Assembly: GCA_012064415.1 (NCBI GenBank) | Contig: SSNU01000300.1 | Coordinates: 1 to 64,000 of the forward strand | Reading direction: 5' to 3' | Length of the DNA: 64,000 nucleotides | Source of the DNA: Gyrodactylus bullatarudis | Taxonomy: Eukaryota > Platyhelminthes > Monogenea > Gyrodactylidea > Gyrodactylidae | Shown here: in pieces, positions 25,201-39,200 of the stretch | Layout of the letters: each line of letters starts with the position of its first letter | Position numbering within the stretch: position 1 is the stretch's first letter | Notes under the pieces: model-generated | Database searches by the model: none | What the model saw: only the letters and a program-made list of their open reading frames with translations | Told to the model about the DNA's origin: nothing | Program-made: the position numbers and the translations under genes

Positions 25201-26935
25201 ATTACCTCAGGCATGAGTTGATTACCCGATATTCCGACAGATTGCGATCCCGGAATCTGTCCTCCACTCATGACAAAAGGATTAACTCCAGGTTCAGTAC
25301 AACTGGGGCCACCAGGACCAGAAATTCCAACTAAAGAAAGAGGATATTTTCATCTTATTTAAACTTACCATTCGTGGAAATTTCCGAATCTGAATCAGCT
25401 TTATTAACAAACATATTTTTCCATATGGGATTGACTTCTCGGGCAATTGAGACAATTGCTTGGACTATCATTGGCTGTAGATCAAGGCCTGCATTCCAAA
25501 CATCGATAACAGCAGACTTTGAATAAGAATTAGGACCTTAGAATGTAGATTTGAATAATAATAATTTGAACGCATCTCACTTGATAAATGTGTTCGTTCA
25601 CTAAATTATGAGTGTAATTGGATGTAAGGGGCAATTCAACTCTATCTAGTGTTGGTAGCATAGTAAGAGGACTCGAAATATTTACCTTGTCAGCTATAGG
25701 GACCAGTTTATTCCTTATTGGACCGAGGTTATTTGCATTATTACTTGAATGCCTTGTAAGATGGCAATTTTCACATAGTTTTATTGGACGAAAGCCGTTC
25801 AAAAATGTACAGCTTATTGAATTACAAAGAATTGGAGCTACATTATTTTTCGATGTACAAGTTTTTACATCGCAGACGAGATTAATTGTTTTACTTGGTT
25901 GTGATACATCAAACAACTTGTCAAAGTCTCGGCGATTGAGAGCATCTGCACAATCGAAGCATACGTATAAAGGAGGTGGCTTATTCGCATGTTTCATAGC
26001 AGCTTTTGGTTCTATAGTCATTTTCATAGCTATAGCCTTGCCAATTTTATTGGGACAATCAGTTCGCTCACAGTTTATTGGCTTCCAAGCTGCAAAAATG
26101 ATAAAAGTGATACTTACGTTCCCATGAGTAATGACTAAAAGCAGAAATTTCGATCAAATTCTGAAATTGATTTGGGCATAGTTCAGGCCAATAATGAAAT
26201 AATAAAACTGTTGCTGGAATTCTAGATTCGGTTGGACCATAGGCTATGACCATAAACAAATCTTTATACAGTTCTCTCTTGATATTTAACAGAGACTCGA
26301 CTAGCCAGCTATGGTATTCACGCTTCTCTACATGTTGAAAGACAAGAGTTAATATTGAGGGAATTGAATCCAACGCATAAGAATCCCTGTCTCCAATACA
26401 GCTATAGACTAGTGGAATAACTGCCGAACATAGAAATTCCATAACATTCTGTTGTAATGCATTATTGAGATAAATCAAAGAAGATGCTATGATGTAGGGA
26501 AGACCATCTAGAGAACTGAGATTGAGAAATGGAAGTAAGGAATGATAGGTTTTTATAATATGCTCGCCGATATTCAAGTTGTTATTAAACTTGTAAGAAT
26601 TTTCCAAAAAGTTGTTCAATGTTGTAAACAACTCTTCATATGGTAAAGGAGGAAATCTATTGAGTCTATATTCATAAACGTATTGTGGATTTCCATAGCT
26701 TTCTTTATCAATATTTATAGCATCTTTTAATATACTTAAAATAAAATTATATAATAAAATTACTTTTGAAGGGCATTCTGGAAGAATTTAAGAAAACTCA
26801 AGAAATCACTGGAGGATGATAATGATACAGAACCAAATATCAGTTTTACTGTTTGTTCTTTGAACGATTTCAATTTTATATTGACTAAGAGTTATTCAAT
26901 TTTAGCTTACAGTTTGATAACTTTTCATTAGACAT
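10229..26935 (-). CDS. UNC79: UNC79, NALCN channel-complex subunit (complete, 40 exons)
   Basis: Large HEAT-like scaffold that, with UNC80, supports the sodium-leak channel NALCN. I traced 40 in-phase exons: 26911-26935, 26764-26884, 26118-26734, 25581-26089, 25369-25516, 25206-25330, 24962-25132, 24831-24897, 24455-24492, 24198-24389, 24050-24138, 23868-23991, 23584-23811, 23114-23524, 22110-23035, 21856-22054, 21561-21800, 21346-21462, 20818-21313, 20166-20411, 19742-20102, 19459-19684, 19092-19401, 18205-18333, 18073-18128, 17956-18009, 15558-15625, 14892-15269, 14020-14138, 13389-13963, 12363-12903, 12000-12309, 11718-11936, 11461-11650, 11284-11337, 11090-11227, 10952-11026, 10845-10889, 10659-10782, 10229-10602. 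They give about 3144 aa (human about 2635). Diagnostic blocks: VIAYGPTESRIPATVLLFHY, ANKPPPLYVC, LLPHPVEFARVG, SLWNLLTTEFSHLSS-like TLWNLLTTEFSHLSS, DWDFFLNRFGLLSMEAQL, RCPCCNQF, and C-terminal QWTVYCEISG and LPSNMLKRL. Extra length is low-complexity N/Q/S-rich insertions (12.4-12.6 kb). The donor at 10658 is the least certain. Confidence 0.93.
14219..14798. repeat. Palindromic MITE copy in UNC79 intron 28
   Basis: The ends are inverted repeats of about 45 bp (left TTGATATGAAGTTGGGAATC, mirrored at 14750-14798), and the inner parts also mirror each other (TGGCGCCAAAT-type core near 14610). It lies wholly inside the intron 14139-14891 and so does not break the gene. It belongs to the family seen again near 40.2, 42.4-44.7 and 54.7 kb. 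Confidence 0.8.
15626..17955. other. Large UNC79 intron (2330 nt)
   Basis: No exon fits the phase between 15626 and 17955. It contains a hairpin at 17018-17236 (listed separately) and otherwise AT-rich sequence. Confidence 0.6.
17018..17236. repeat. Inverted repeat / hairpin in UNC79 intron
   Basis: A nearly perfect arm of about 38 bp at 17018-17056 (contains AATAGTGGTTGACAGGGGTA) is mirrored at 17200-17236. Matching continues imperfectly inward to give arms of about 75 bp. It looks like a small foldback element. Confidence 0.75.
18334..19091. other. UNC79 intron with stem-loop sequence
   Basis: A 758-nt intron. An imperfect inverted repeat pairs CGCTTGCTAC near 18723 with GTAGCAAGCG near 18822, and a short hairpin GTCGGT/ACCGAC lies near 18960-18987. 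It probably contains a decayed mobile element that I cannot name. Confidence 0.4.
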
Positions 26936-27295
26936 TTTTCAATTTGAAAATCCACTAATATTTTTCTTGATAGATTTAACATTGTAAAACAATATCAAAT
27001 AATGTTGATTGATCCAACATTTAATGGCACTTTTTTAAAAGAATTTTAATAAAAATTGAATTTTGTTGCTTACATACATTACCATCCGGTTTCCCTCAAA
27101 TATATAATTGTTTCTATCGAGATTTAATTATTTAAGTAATCTCAAAATCCCTCAGAAGCAAAACATGATGAACTGATTTCATTTATCAACAAAACCAGAT
27201 CCAGATTTCAGATTATTTTATTTATTTATGCTATTGTCAGATTTATTTTTCTGGATTTTATTTTTTATTAAACTTAACTAATTACCACACCAAGA
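26936..27295. promoter_or_regulatory. Divergent promoter, UNC79 / NOVA
   Basis: There are 360 bp between the start codons of two genes that are neuronal in other animals. AT-rich, with no motif I can assign. Confidence 0.45.
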
Positions 27296-30200
27296 ATGGA
27301 CCCAAAGGAGAATGAAGAGAAAAGCAAACCTCTAGGAGAGTCAGTTAAATCAGATGCAGATTACAATGATTCTAAGAAAAGCAATAGTATGTAAAGATTG
27401 CAGTGACTTTTTCTTTTTTTTCAGAAATAATTTTATTCAAAATTCTTGTTCCTGCTATTGCTGTTGGCTCAATTATCGGCAAAGGAGGTGAAGCTATTGT
27501 TCAACTTCAAAATACAACCGGTGCAAAGATAAAACTATCCAGAGCAGATGAATTCTATCCAGGTGAGTTTATTGTACTAATTACTCTCATCAAATATTAT
27601 AAATGATTAATTTGCTAGGATTATTCCTATTTAAATTCAATACTTAATTATTATGGATAATAATACCTTTCCGAAATCTTTCTTCAGGCGAGTAATATTT
27701 ATTAGTGTACTATTTTGGATCAGTTATCTTCTTCTAAATTTTAGCAACAAAAAAAGAATAAAACAAGTTTCTCTTTTACTCTCTCTCCTTCATCATGTGA
27801 CTCTTGAATGCATCTCGTATGCATGACAATGGAAGTGTCTATCTCTAAGGTAATGCTTCAATAAAATGTTTATACATTGGAATATTAATAATAATAAAAA
27901 GAGAATCTTGTTTCTCTCCCCTTTTTCTTCACTACAGAGTACTACTACAGTTCATTGGTTGTAAAATTTACTTGACCACAAAAAATGTCTTTATTTGAAA
28001 AATAAGAATATCCATTTTTGATGATAAAAATGATTAGATTAGATATGTATGCATAAAATAATCGATATGTACATTTATTTATACAGGATATCTTTGAATT
28101 GATTGGAAATTATTTCCCCCTGTCTAAAATTCATTGAACATTGATTGAAATTTTTGTAGTATTTACTCTTTTGTCAAAATAATTTACCCATCATCGCCCT
28201 GTTAAGCTCTATTTGTAATGAATTATTTTATTTTTGTTTGGCCCAATGAACTTAGCTAGTTAATCTACCTAGGATTGAAGTACTTTGAAGATTGATTAAT
28301 ATCAATATTGTTCATTAATTAGCAGGTTGATTTGATATGATGACTCTTCACACGATTGAGAACGATGGTCTTCATAATGGGAAGAGTTGAAATTTGCAGA
28401 GAAGTAACCCATATTAGTAAGGAGTATAGGAAACGTCCTTGAATCATTTCAGTTTCATGACTCATTTCCAAGGTGGTGTTGCTGAGTAAGCCAGCAGCAT
28501 TATCAAATTTGGGAAGAATGATTTGTTTGAATAGGATTTTTACATGTTTATGATCATAGGATACACCTGAATTCTTGATTAATACTTGATTGAATACACA
28601 AAATATTTGTGTGGAAGAATAAAAATTTTGATTTGTTTTTCTTTTCAGGCACATTGGATAGGGTTTGTCTCATTCAGGGAACCTTTGAAGGAGTCTCCCA
28701 AATGCATTATTACATAATTGATAGAGTTTATGAGCGACCAGATAATAATGCAATCATTCCTGAATCTCTTCTCTCATCTATGACTAATAATAATAACAAT
28801 ATCAACGGAGTTGAACAAACAGGAATAAGATCCAAGGATGAAATTGTATCGTCAACAGTTGATCACGAGAACAGTAACAATAGTGGGACACTTGAGAAGA
28901 ATCCATCGTCTTGCAATTCGAATAATTTGACTGCAAATAATACTTGGAATTCAAAGATAACTCTACCATGGGAAAGACATAAACAGGTAAGCTAGTACAG
29001 TTTAGTGGTTCCAGTCAGTTAACTGTTATGTATAGATTGTTTTTATTTTCTGGTTTTCAAATGCTTTAGGGAGAACTTTTGGGAACCTCTTGAGGAAGGA
29101 AGACGAGATGAATCTCTTGGGTCCATTGGTCCAAATTAGGCATGTGTTATCGTTATCTTTATGGTATCTGCAAAAGAGTTGCAAAAGACATAGTTCGGGA
29201 GAATGTACAAATTTGAGTTAAAAAATGATTTTTGTTACCCCACTACACCTTGAGTTCTGATTGGTCGTAACCAAAAGATTATTTATAAAGTCGTGATAAA
29301 TTTATATTGCAATTAATAATTTATTTCAAATCAAGGTTAAAATTCTGGTACCCAATTGTACTGCTGGCTTAGTCATTGGCAAAGGAGGGAGTTATGTGGC
29401 AGAAATCAAGAAAAAGTCTGGTGCTTACATTCAAATAAGTCAAAATTCTCCAGATATCACTCTTGTCGAGAGATCAATAACAATAGCAGGTTTGTTTCAC
29501 CTACACCTGAGATGAAGTCAATATTGTTAAAAAGAACCTTTTCTTCCCAGGTACTGCTTCAGAAATCAAGTTAGCCAGTAGAATGGTTCTTACGAAAATA
29601 GCTGAAGATCCACAATCGTCTAGTTGTCCACAAATTTCATATATAAATGCTGAAGGGCCTATTGCAAGTGCTCATCCGATCGGCTCACCATTTGCCATAC
29701 CTACCGCTAGTTATATGCAATATTCTCCGACAGGTGAAATCCTTCTCAATCACATGGAGAATACTCAAGAGACTATTTTACCAAGTACCCGTTATAGTGG
29801 TAACAACATTGCTTTTGTAGCAGCAGCCTCTGCCTTTATTCATCAACAACAACAGCGTAAGTAGCAAAAACTTTAGTAAAACTGGAATGTTCTCAAAATT
29901 TTAAATCCATATATATCTTCTAATAAACTGTTTGAGCATTTTTGTAGAAGCTATACATTCCCTAGTTTCATCATCACAAAACAGATCATGACCCTTTTGA
30001 TCTATCTTGGCTACAGAAAGATCCTCAAATTGCGTTCTAGGGTTGACCTGTCCTATTATTCAAAATTCATCTTTTCTCGTAGAAAAATTCATTGAGAAAT
30101 AGTATATGGCGCAAATTTGAAAATTTGGAATCTTCAATTGAAATTATATATCTAAATAAAATTTGAATAGGATCTTTTTTCTTATTTTCTATCAAGTGAA

Positions 30201-33200
30201 AGAATAAACTCGAAAAGTTTACCATAATTAAATGTCTTAGCCTAATCTTATCCCTTTAAGTTTACTCTATCATCAAAACTAAAAAATTACTAATTTGAAC
30301 TAATTTAAAGTTTGATTAGGGCACGTACTATCTTTCATTTGAGGACAGTAAAATTGATTTCATACGTTTTGTTTTTTTTCCAGATGCGACATTTCCATAT
30401 TCCTTTGCATCACCGGATCTTTCATATAACCAAATGCAAGCATTATGGCAGCAAAATTTAAGATTGAATATACTTCCTCAATCTGAGATGTGAGTTGAAA
30501 AATAAACCCTCAAATAGAGCATCGCTTTTATTCGTATTTATTCACACGCTGGAGTTTATTCACGCTCCAATGATGAGCTTGAATATGTATTTCAAAATAA
30601 CTAAAACTTCGTGGGACACATACACATAATTTTATTTTGAGATATATATAGACCGTGTGAATCTTTCTATTCGGTACTCTACCTTTTAACATAATTCCCT
30701 CATTCCTAAACATAAACTTTTTCCAGGGTCAACTCTGAGTATTTGACTCGTTTACCTGGTATACAGTCAGATCGAAAGATGTTATCAGATCCGAATAAAC
30801 CTTATCAGAAGCAAATATTAGAAGCAAAAACTCAGATTTTAGAGGGAACTGAAAATTTGGAGCCTTCTATGCCATATTTTATTCACCCCATGTTTGTCTA
30901 CAGTGAGTTTTTGTTGAAATTATTCCAAATGAATACCAAAATCTTTATTAATCATAATTTTAGACATTTGCATTCGAATAATTCACAGACTTACTTTAAG
31001 CTTAGTTCTTAAGATGGGGTTTGCTTGACTTGAAGTTCAGATAAACAAATAAATTTGAGAGAAAAATCATGTATCAATATCAGAATGAATTTACTTATTA
31101 AACCTTTGCAAAGACAAAAACATTTAAATAACTTTTTATCGATTTTAAGACAATTCAAGTTCAGAATGGACATGAAAAATTCAAGTTGATTAATTTCGAT
31201 AACGTTAATTTCTATAAAAATTCGAAAGTAACACAAACGGGAAAAGATGCTAGATTAATCTTGTATTTATGTAGCATGTGTTACACTAATAACTAGACCC
31301 AATGTAGAGATTTGTGACTTGATCTGGTATCTCAGTTATTCTTTTACAACGGTATTTATTTCAACTTTCTCTCTCTTCACTGGAACTAAAATGTAGATCA
31401 AAAGCTTAACCCTTTAGTGAGATTTGAGTTCAAAAGAAAATCGACTTTCTTAGAAGGGTCCAATAGAATCCTTACTATACCTTTTTCAGATGAATTTCGT
31501 ACAATTCAGTTTTCAATTTCGTAAAATTCCGATTGAATATTGTAAGTTTTCAAATCGTTTTCGTGTGTATAATAAATTCATTCATCAAATAAAAATATTT
31601 TCAGATGGTTTTCGTACTAAAGGGTAAGGAATTTCGTAAATTTACAAATCGTTTTCGTGAAATAATTTCTATCGTAAAATTTTGTGTTTTTTTTCGATTC
31701 AAATTTGTAAACTGAGGTTTTCTATTTCGTAAATTTACAAATGGTTTTCATAAAACTAGATAATCAATTTCGTAAAGAGTACAAAAATATAATTAAATCT
31801 TATTTGTTGGCTTTTCATAATATATTTTATAATCCTTATCATTATTATCTTAATTTAATATTTTTTCTTTATCATTTAACAAAATAATTTTAATTCAATT
31901 AAGTCATTGAGTTTCTCTTCAGTACGGTTTTATTCATTATATAAAATGCATCCCTATCATAAGCACCAAAATAAGGTCCGCGAAAAGATACTTGAACTTC
32001 ATTCTCAAGGAAAGCAATGGAAAGAATTTGCCAAGAACTCAGATGTACCTTATACTACAGCAAGATCTTGGATTTTGTCAAATAGACCCGCTCCACTTCC
32101 CAAGGGAGGATGCAAACGGATTAAAAAAACTCCCGATATTATTAATGCTCTCACCAATTTTATTGAAGAAAACGTTCAAGCAACACTCACTCAATGTAAA
32201 GACATGATTGAAAGAGATTTCAATGTGGTAACATCTATTTCCACAGTGCATAACTGGCTTGATTGTGAGCTTTACACCTTGAAAGAAGTAAGAAATTCCC
32301 CCATCGGCATGAATTGTTTGGAGAATAAGATAGCTCGAAAGAATTATATCTCAGAAATGATACAAGACAGAGCTGCCGGGCGCCACGTAATATGGTTAGA
32401 TGAGACAAATTTTAACCTATTTTGTAAACGTAAAGAAGGTCGTTCACTTGTTGGAACGAGAGCGAATGTGGTAAATACAAATTCTAAAGGACAAAATTTA
32501 CACACAATCGGGGCTATTTCAATGAACCAGTTAGTCCATTTTTCTATACAACGGGGTTCCATAAAAAAACCTCAATTTACACAATGGGTTCAGGAGCTAA
32601 TTCAGAAAGCAAGAGAGAAAGGACTATCTCCCATGACGATAATAATTGATAACGCACCTTCTCACAGTGCTGTCGAAGAAGCTATAAACGAAGCAGATGT
32701 AAAAATACTACGCCTAGCTCCATATTCATACTTACTGAATCCTATAGAAAAAATATGGAGTGTATACAAAACAGAAGTTAAGAAAATATTAGCTGATGAA
32801 CGACCCCAGCTTTTAGCTTTCAGGAGACAGCCTGGATTATCAATCCAAGAGTTTCGGTTACAAAAACTTGAAGAGTTTGCAAATAGAGCAAAGCTATTAA
32901 TAACTAATGATAAAATAAGTTCTTGTTGTTATCATGTTGAAAAATACTATCAAGTTGTTACAGAATTAAGAGACTTGAAAGAATAAATAAATTTATTTTA
33001 ATATGCGAAATTGATTATCTAGTTTTATGAAAACCATTTGTAAATTTACGAAATAGAAAACCTCAGTTTACAAATTTGAATCGAAAAATAACACAAAATT
33101 TTACGATAGAAATTATTTCACGAAAACGATTTGTAAATTTACGAAATTCATTACCCTTTAGTACGAAAACCATCTGAAAATATTTTTATTTGATGAATGA

Positions 33201-36200
33201 ATTTATTATACACACGAAAACGATTTGAAAACTTACAATATTCAATCGGAATTTTACGAAATTGAAAACTGAATTGTACGAAATTCATCTGAAAAAGGTA
33301 TAAATGGAATTCCCATTAGAATCGTTTTATATGTTTTATTGTAAGAATTTTTCTCGATTGATTTTCTTATCGTCTTTATAGGGTTAAATTGATCTTTTTA
33401 TGTTGGCTAGTTTTCATTAAAGCTACACACTAAAATTCTACTTTAGACAAGATACCCTCCTACTTTTGTCATTGATAAAATTGTTTTTATGTACAAGATT
33501 TTAATATGCAACTCTTCACATGATCCTAAATTACATAAAAATCTTATCAATACATTCTATTTGGCGGATGATTTGATTTTCTAGTGATAGATGAATCCGC
33601 GACGAAAAAAGGAATTAACTTTTCATTTTTGTGTGAAGATTTTTGAAAAATTTCTGTTTTTCTATTAGACTACAGTATCTTCGAGTTAATATAAAATTAA
33701 CTTTTATTGTTAAATCATACAAGATTGTCATGTTATCTAAGAATGTGATTGCGATGAATCCGATTATACTCTTCAATTAATTTTCTTGAATTAAAAATGA
33801 TTGAATTGAAAATAATTTTTATTCGTGACTAAAATAATTCTCTCGTTAATAATACACTTGTGTGTACTTGGAAAATCATTCCTTTAGAGAATTAATAAGT
33901 GCCACTGAGGATTAAATGTACTTTTTTTTAAAGATGAAACTTGCTATAGTTAGTTAATGTGAAGATGTGACTTTTTTACATAATGATGAAGGTATTGTTT
34001 AATCGAGGAAAACGAAAATAATTTTTGGCGCCAATTTTCCATCCTCAATTTTCCCTTGACTCTTCTAGTTTCTGAACTATTTAAAATAAATTCTGATTTT
34101 TAAATGTCTAAAAATAAAGATTTATCAATGAACAATTTGAGAATGCCATGGTCTTTCTCTATTGTGAGAATTAAGCTTCGGGAAATAGTTTTAGGTTCTC
34201 TTCTAAGCCATAAAGAATTTTTCGTGGAATTCATCTCAGTCTGATATGTTGATGACAGAAGGCGTATAAATCTATTGCATGCAGTTTGTATTTTCCTAGA
34301 CCATTTGTCACATTCAGGGTTCCAGATTGCAGAACAGTATTCAATTACTGGTCTCGGATAAACTTTGAATAAAAGTAGTCTTAACATAAATTTACTCAAT
34401 AAAATAAATACTTGAGTCATATAAGAAGTTTTTCTGGTAATTATTGTAACTCATTTACAGATTTTGAAAATTTCGCATTTCTTAAAAAATACCTGTAAAA
34501 TTTTTTACAAAACCAGGATTTTTCCGAAGTTTAGTGAGAATTGAAAAATTCAGAATGTTCGATTTCACAAGAATATTCTTGGCCAAATTTGAAATCTTTG
34601 TCTAATCTTGATCCGAAATTCGAATTGCTTTAATCTTCGAAATCGATAAAAATGTTTAGCTCAAAGGTTGTAAAAGTGTAAATTCGAAAAATTCCCTTAT
34701 TTTGACCAAGTTGAATTTCTTTTCGGAAATTGATTTTCATTTTAACAAATCAAAGGCTCATTTCATTTAGAAGAGAACATTAGTGTTCCTTGAAAAAAAA
34801 CTTCTTAGTATTTTAACTCTTTTTAATATCCATGTGTATAAATTAGCAGAGAGAAACCAAGTATTTTTCACAGATTAATATAAGACAGACTCGTTAACAA
34901 ATACAAAAGATTGAAATCAGTTGTATGAATAATTTAATTTTAATAATCTTGTCACTTAGCTGAATACCATTTTCTTCCATCTGCTTAAATTTTTCCCCTC
35001 ACTAAGTAGTGCCAGAAATTTATAAAAGAATTAACATTTATGGGCTATACTATACAGAAGTGAATGCAAGAATTTCAAGATGCTTATACAGTTTTCTCTT
35101 GTTAGTCATGTGACATGAAAATTGATTGAATGAAGAAAAAGAATTTATTGCAATTAGACTCTTTTCGACTGCAACTGACCATTGTGTTTTGATGGGGCCC
35201 CTTCGGAATGTGTCTCATGGAAACATTGACGAATGGAATTATCCAATAATATTAGCAACAGGTTACTATGAATGAGCAATAACTAAAGTGTGTTCTCCTT
35301 AAAAGAGAGAATCTCTACAGAGAGAAATTATTGATTATTAATATTTCAAGAAATTTATGCAATATGCAAATCAAAGTGTACACACAGAAAAGTGTAATTT
35401 CCGTCATGTTGTGAGGCAAATATACACTTGATTAAAATGCTACCCTAACGAAATTTTTTACTCTCTTGACTATAACTAATATCTTCATTCACTGGTCACA
35501 TTTCTCATCTGAAATTATATCCTTATCCAGTAAAGAATTTTGAACGAAGCCAGGACGATATCTCAGATTATTTTTCACCCCATCTGTATCGAAGGCCCCA
35601 TGAGAAAAAAATATGTCGTTCGAGGGTTGATATAATGTTGAGAATTTACAATTTTTTCATTGTAAAAAAATTGAATTTTCTAGAATTTTGTGTTGGCGCC
35701 GGTTATCCATTTTTTCCGATCTTGGACTCAAAAGGAAAAAAATAAGCCAATGGTTGAACGAAATTTTATAGGATCCAAATTAGACAAGGAAACCAAATAT
35801 TACCAGTTAATGGTGTTTTTGAAAAAAATATTTATTTATTTATCTCAATCGTATTCACTAATTTTTAAGCAGTAAAAATGATCAAAAAATTGATTCTGAG
35901 GTTAATTCTCAAAACGCCTTTAGCATATTTGATTTCCTTGGCTGAACTCAATCCTGAAAAAAACTTTATTTGAACAACTTCTTTTTTTATGAAAAATTAG
36001 AGCTAAAAGCCCGAAACAATGGGATTTTGGCACCAACTCAAAATCCTAGAACGTCCCCATTCTTTTCTTCAATTAGTAAAAATGGGTAACCTTATCTATA
36101 GATTTGAAAATTTTAGATTGAAAATATAACGATGACAGATGTGGACAGGTTCTTAATAGAGCACATCTACATGTCGCACTTTTGATTAAAAGCTTTCTAA

Positions 36201-39200
36201 ATGATATTCTTCAAAACTGATTTTTGTTCATATTCAATTAGATGAAGAGCCAATCATGCCAAATGTACCTGGATCTCATTCATTCTATTATGATACATCT
36301 TCGAATTTCAATGGAACAAGTCCAAACTATTTGAACGATTCAAAATATTACAAAACATTTGGTTGTAATAACCTCCAAAGTCAATTTAGTAACACAAGCA
36401 GTTCAACTGTCGACTCAATAAACTCTTCTCTGCATATGGGTAGCAATACAAATCAAATTGGTCAGACAAACAATGCTATGAATTCTCAGACTATCTATGA
36501 TTTAACTGGTCAACTAAATAGTCTTGCTATATCGACACAATCTCCCAATGTTCCAGTTAGCTTTCATACAGATTATAGTCCCGCTATAACAACTGGACCG
36601 ATTCTCTCTGGAACTGGTGTATGTGAGTGGAAAAATAATTTTCACTAGCAACTGATATCAAAGTTGCTTCTTTTGTGCCTTGAATAAGACAACTCTTGTG
36701 TAAACTAGTCGTTAGAGATTTGCTTCTTAATAGATTTTGTTCAAAAATTAGTTAATTTCCCATATTTATTAGAGTAGGCCAAATTTTCCAACTTTTCCTA
36801 GCCTTAATCTCATTTTGAAGATAATCGAAAACTAAGCATACGTTTTCCAGTTTGTTCTGAAATCTCGATTGAAAATGACAATTTTTGAACATGCGCCAAG
36901 CATTTTTCAATAAATTTTACTACAAGAAAGGACAAAATTAAGACTTTTAAATATTTTCTGCAACATTTTGAATAAAAATAGTGTTGATAGTGAAAATTGA
37001 GTCTTTTTCACATGTTGAAAGAAATTCTTAGGATATTAGGTAAATTTTGATGATTTTATCGAAAATGGGATTTTTTTATATCAGAACATGAAAATTTTTT
37101 ATTTTTGATCGAAAATGTGTTGAAACATCATCTTTTTATCAAGACAGTGAACATAATAATAAAATTTTGTTGTTACATTCTAAACTCATATCGAAGGTTA
37201 GGTCTAACAATAATATTCTTGATGAGGTTCGACAATATATTATCGTACAAATAAAATTTTGCATTACACTAATATATATTAGACCTCGATGAAAATATCA
37301 GATCTTGAAAGGCTTTTGGAAAATTGATATGGTATTGTAGATTACTATAAGATTTTAATAATCTCTTGAAATCGTTTCCCCACCTTCCTGAAAGGATTTT
37401 AGTTAATTTGGAAGGATTAATGAAAAATATAACTACATTTAGATTCACAAAATTACGGATTTATTCCATATCAGCCAACATATCGACCACAACAGATGAC
37501 GCTTGTTGATCAAGGCTCCCTTGGAAGCTGGACACCAATGAATCCTCTAAGCCAAGAAGTTATTGAAACAAACCAAAATCGTTAGTAATTAATCAATTAG
37601 CAATTTTTGAAACCCATTTAAATTTTGCTTTTACGGCAAAATGAATTACAAATTTAAAAAGGCGTATCTTCTTTCAAATTGATCATTAATAATTTCCTAC
37701 TATGTTTCTATGCTATGTTTATTTTGAGATCACCTGATGAGACATAAATCCAAATATAAAAATAGTCATACTTTGAAAACTAATCACAAATTCTAATTAT
37801 TTTATTGTTCATGTGAATAGTTATAATAATCTATCAAACAGCAGGACGCTGGAAAATAACTAGGTCTTTTCATTCAAATTTTAATTAGATTATAATTATG
37901 TAGGTTTTGTTTTGGGAGAAACATGAGCTTTTTTAAATGTATGTAAATGCAATTGTCTAATTTTTCCTTATTTCCCTTCTAGCCAATTTACTTTGGAACC
38001 CTCAAAAAGTTAAAAATCTAAAGGAAAATGTGAGTAGTTTTACGTATACTTTTAATGTTTTCTGGTCATTCAATATGTAAAGCTAATTTACATGAAGATG
38101 AGAATTTACTATTTTTACAAAAAACATAGCACTTTTCTCTGGAAAGTCATTTTTTGAATTCCACGATGATGTGAGCCATGAGAGGTTGAAATAAAAATAA
38201 TCCTAAAAAATGAGGCTATTCGAAATTTCTACTTTTCCAACCCAGAAGGAGATGAATTCGAAGTGATTACATTTTGGAATTCTAAGGGTATCGTTTCTTT
38301 CTTACAATTTCATAATGTTACTACAACATTTCTCTATGAAATCAATTGTTACGCGGATCTTTGTTCAACAGGTATTTCGTCATGTACGAGATAGAGTTTC
38401 AATGTGCAACAAAAATATAATTAGAGCGATAATATTGTCGAATTTCATCGAGAATTTTATTTGATTCTGAACCCAATACAAGCAAGGTTTGAAGACACGA
38501 GCGAATATTTCAGTAACAAACGTTTTATTCTACCGGTTCTCTTGGACTCTACCCTAGTAAACATATAAATACTAGGGTAAAATAAAATTCCTATTGAACC
38601 TAGATATGCTAATTTCAATTGAAGATTTGCGCCACCATTTTTCAATGAACTTTACTGAGCGAAATAATAAATTTTGAATCAATTCGTTCAATTTGGAAAA
38701 TGGGAAATAGCATATGAGAACATAAAAATTTTTAAATTCAGTTTTCGAAAACCAGAGTTATGGAGCATCGAAAATCTATTTGAAGCATGAAATAGAAAAG
38801 TTTTCGGAGGAAAAAAATTTGTCTTTCTTAGCTTTGCATTGCACAGACCTAAGCCTATAAATCATGAGGCCCAAGTTCACTAAAAGCGCGAATTTTGGGT
38901 GCAAACTTTTTTACGAAATTCATCTTTCCTAATATTATTCATACAGTCAGTTCTTCTATTCAAAAAAAGGTTCGTGCTGAAATTGCTCATCTCGAAAAAA
39001 TTCTCCATTTTTCTCAGACAAACTCAGTCCTACTACTTTAGATAAAATCTCAAAAATTTTCATGGTTAAATGAGCAAAAGTTATTGTTTTGTGGATCATT
39101 GATTATTTTTTATTCCTTCCTTATTCATATGAAAAAGGATATTCTGTGTTTATTTTTTTATCTCCCTATCAGATGATCCACAAGAAAAAAGTGTGATGAA

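Larger units (their letters stand above)
31480..33298 (+). mobile_element. IS630/Tc1/mariner-type DNA transposon with 293-bp terminal inverted repeats
   Basis: Terminal inverted repeats run 31480-31772 and 33006-33298, start CCTTTTTCAGATG, and are nearly identical along their whole length. Each end is flanked by TA (31478-31479 and 33299-33300), the usual target duplication of this superfamily. A single intact transposase gene lies between. The element sits in NOVA intron 7 in the same orientation. The matching arms and open frame suggest a recent insertion. Confidence 0.95.

Noticed and set aside
37733..37765. CTGATGA match to the hammerhead core
   Set aside because: No stem II hairpin or GAAA follows within a usable distance.
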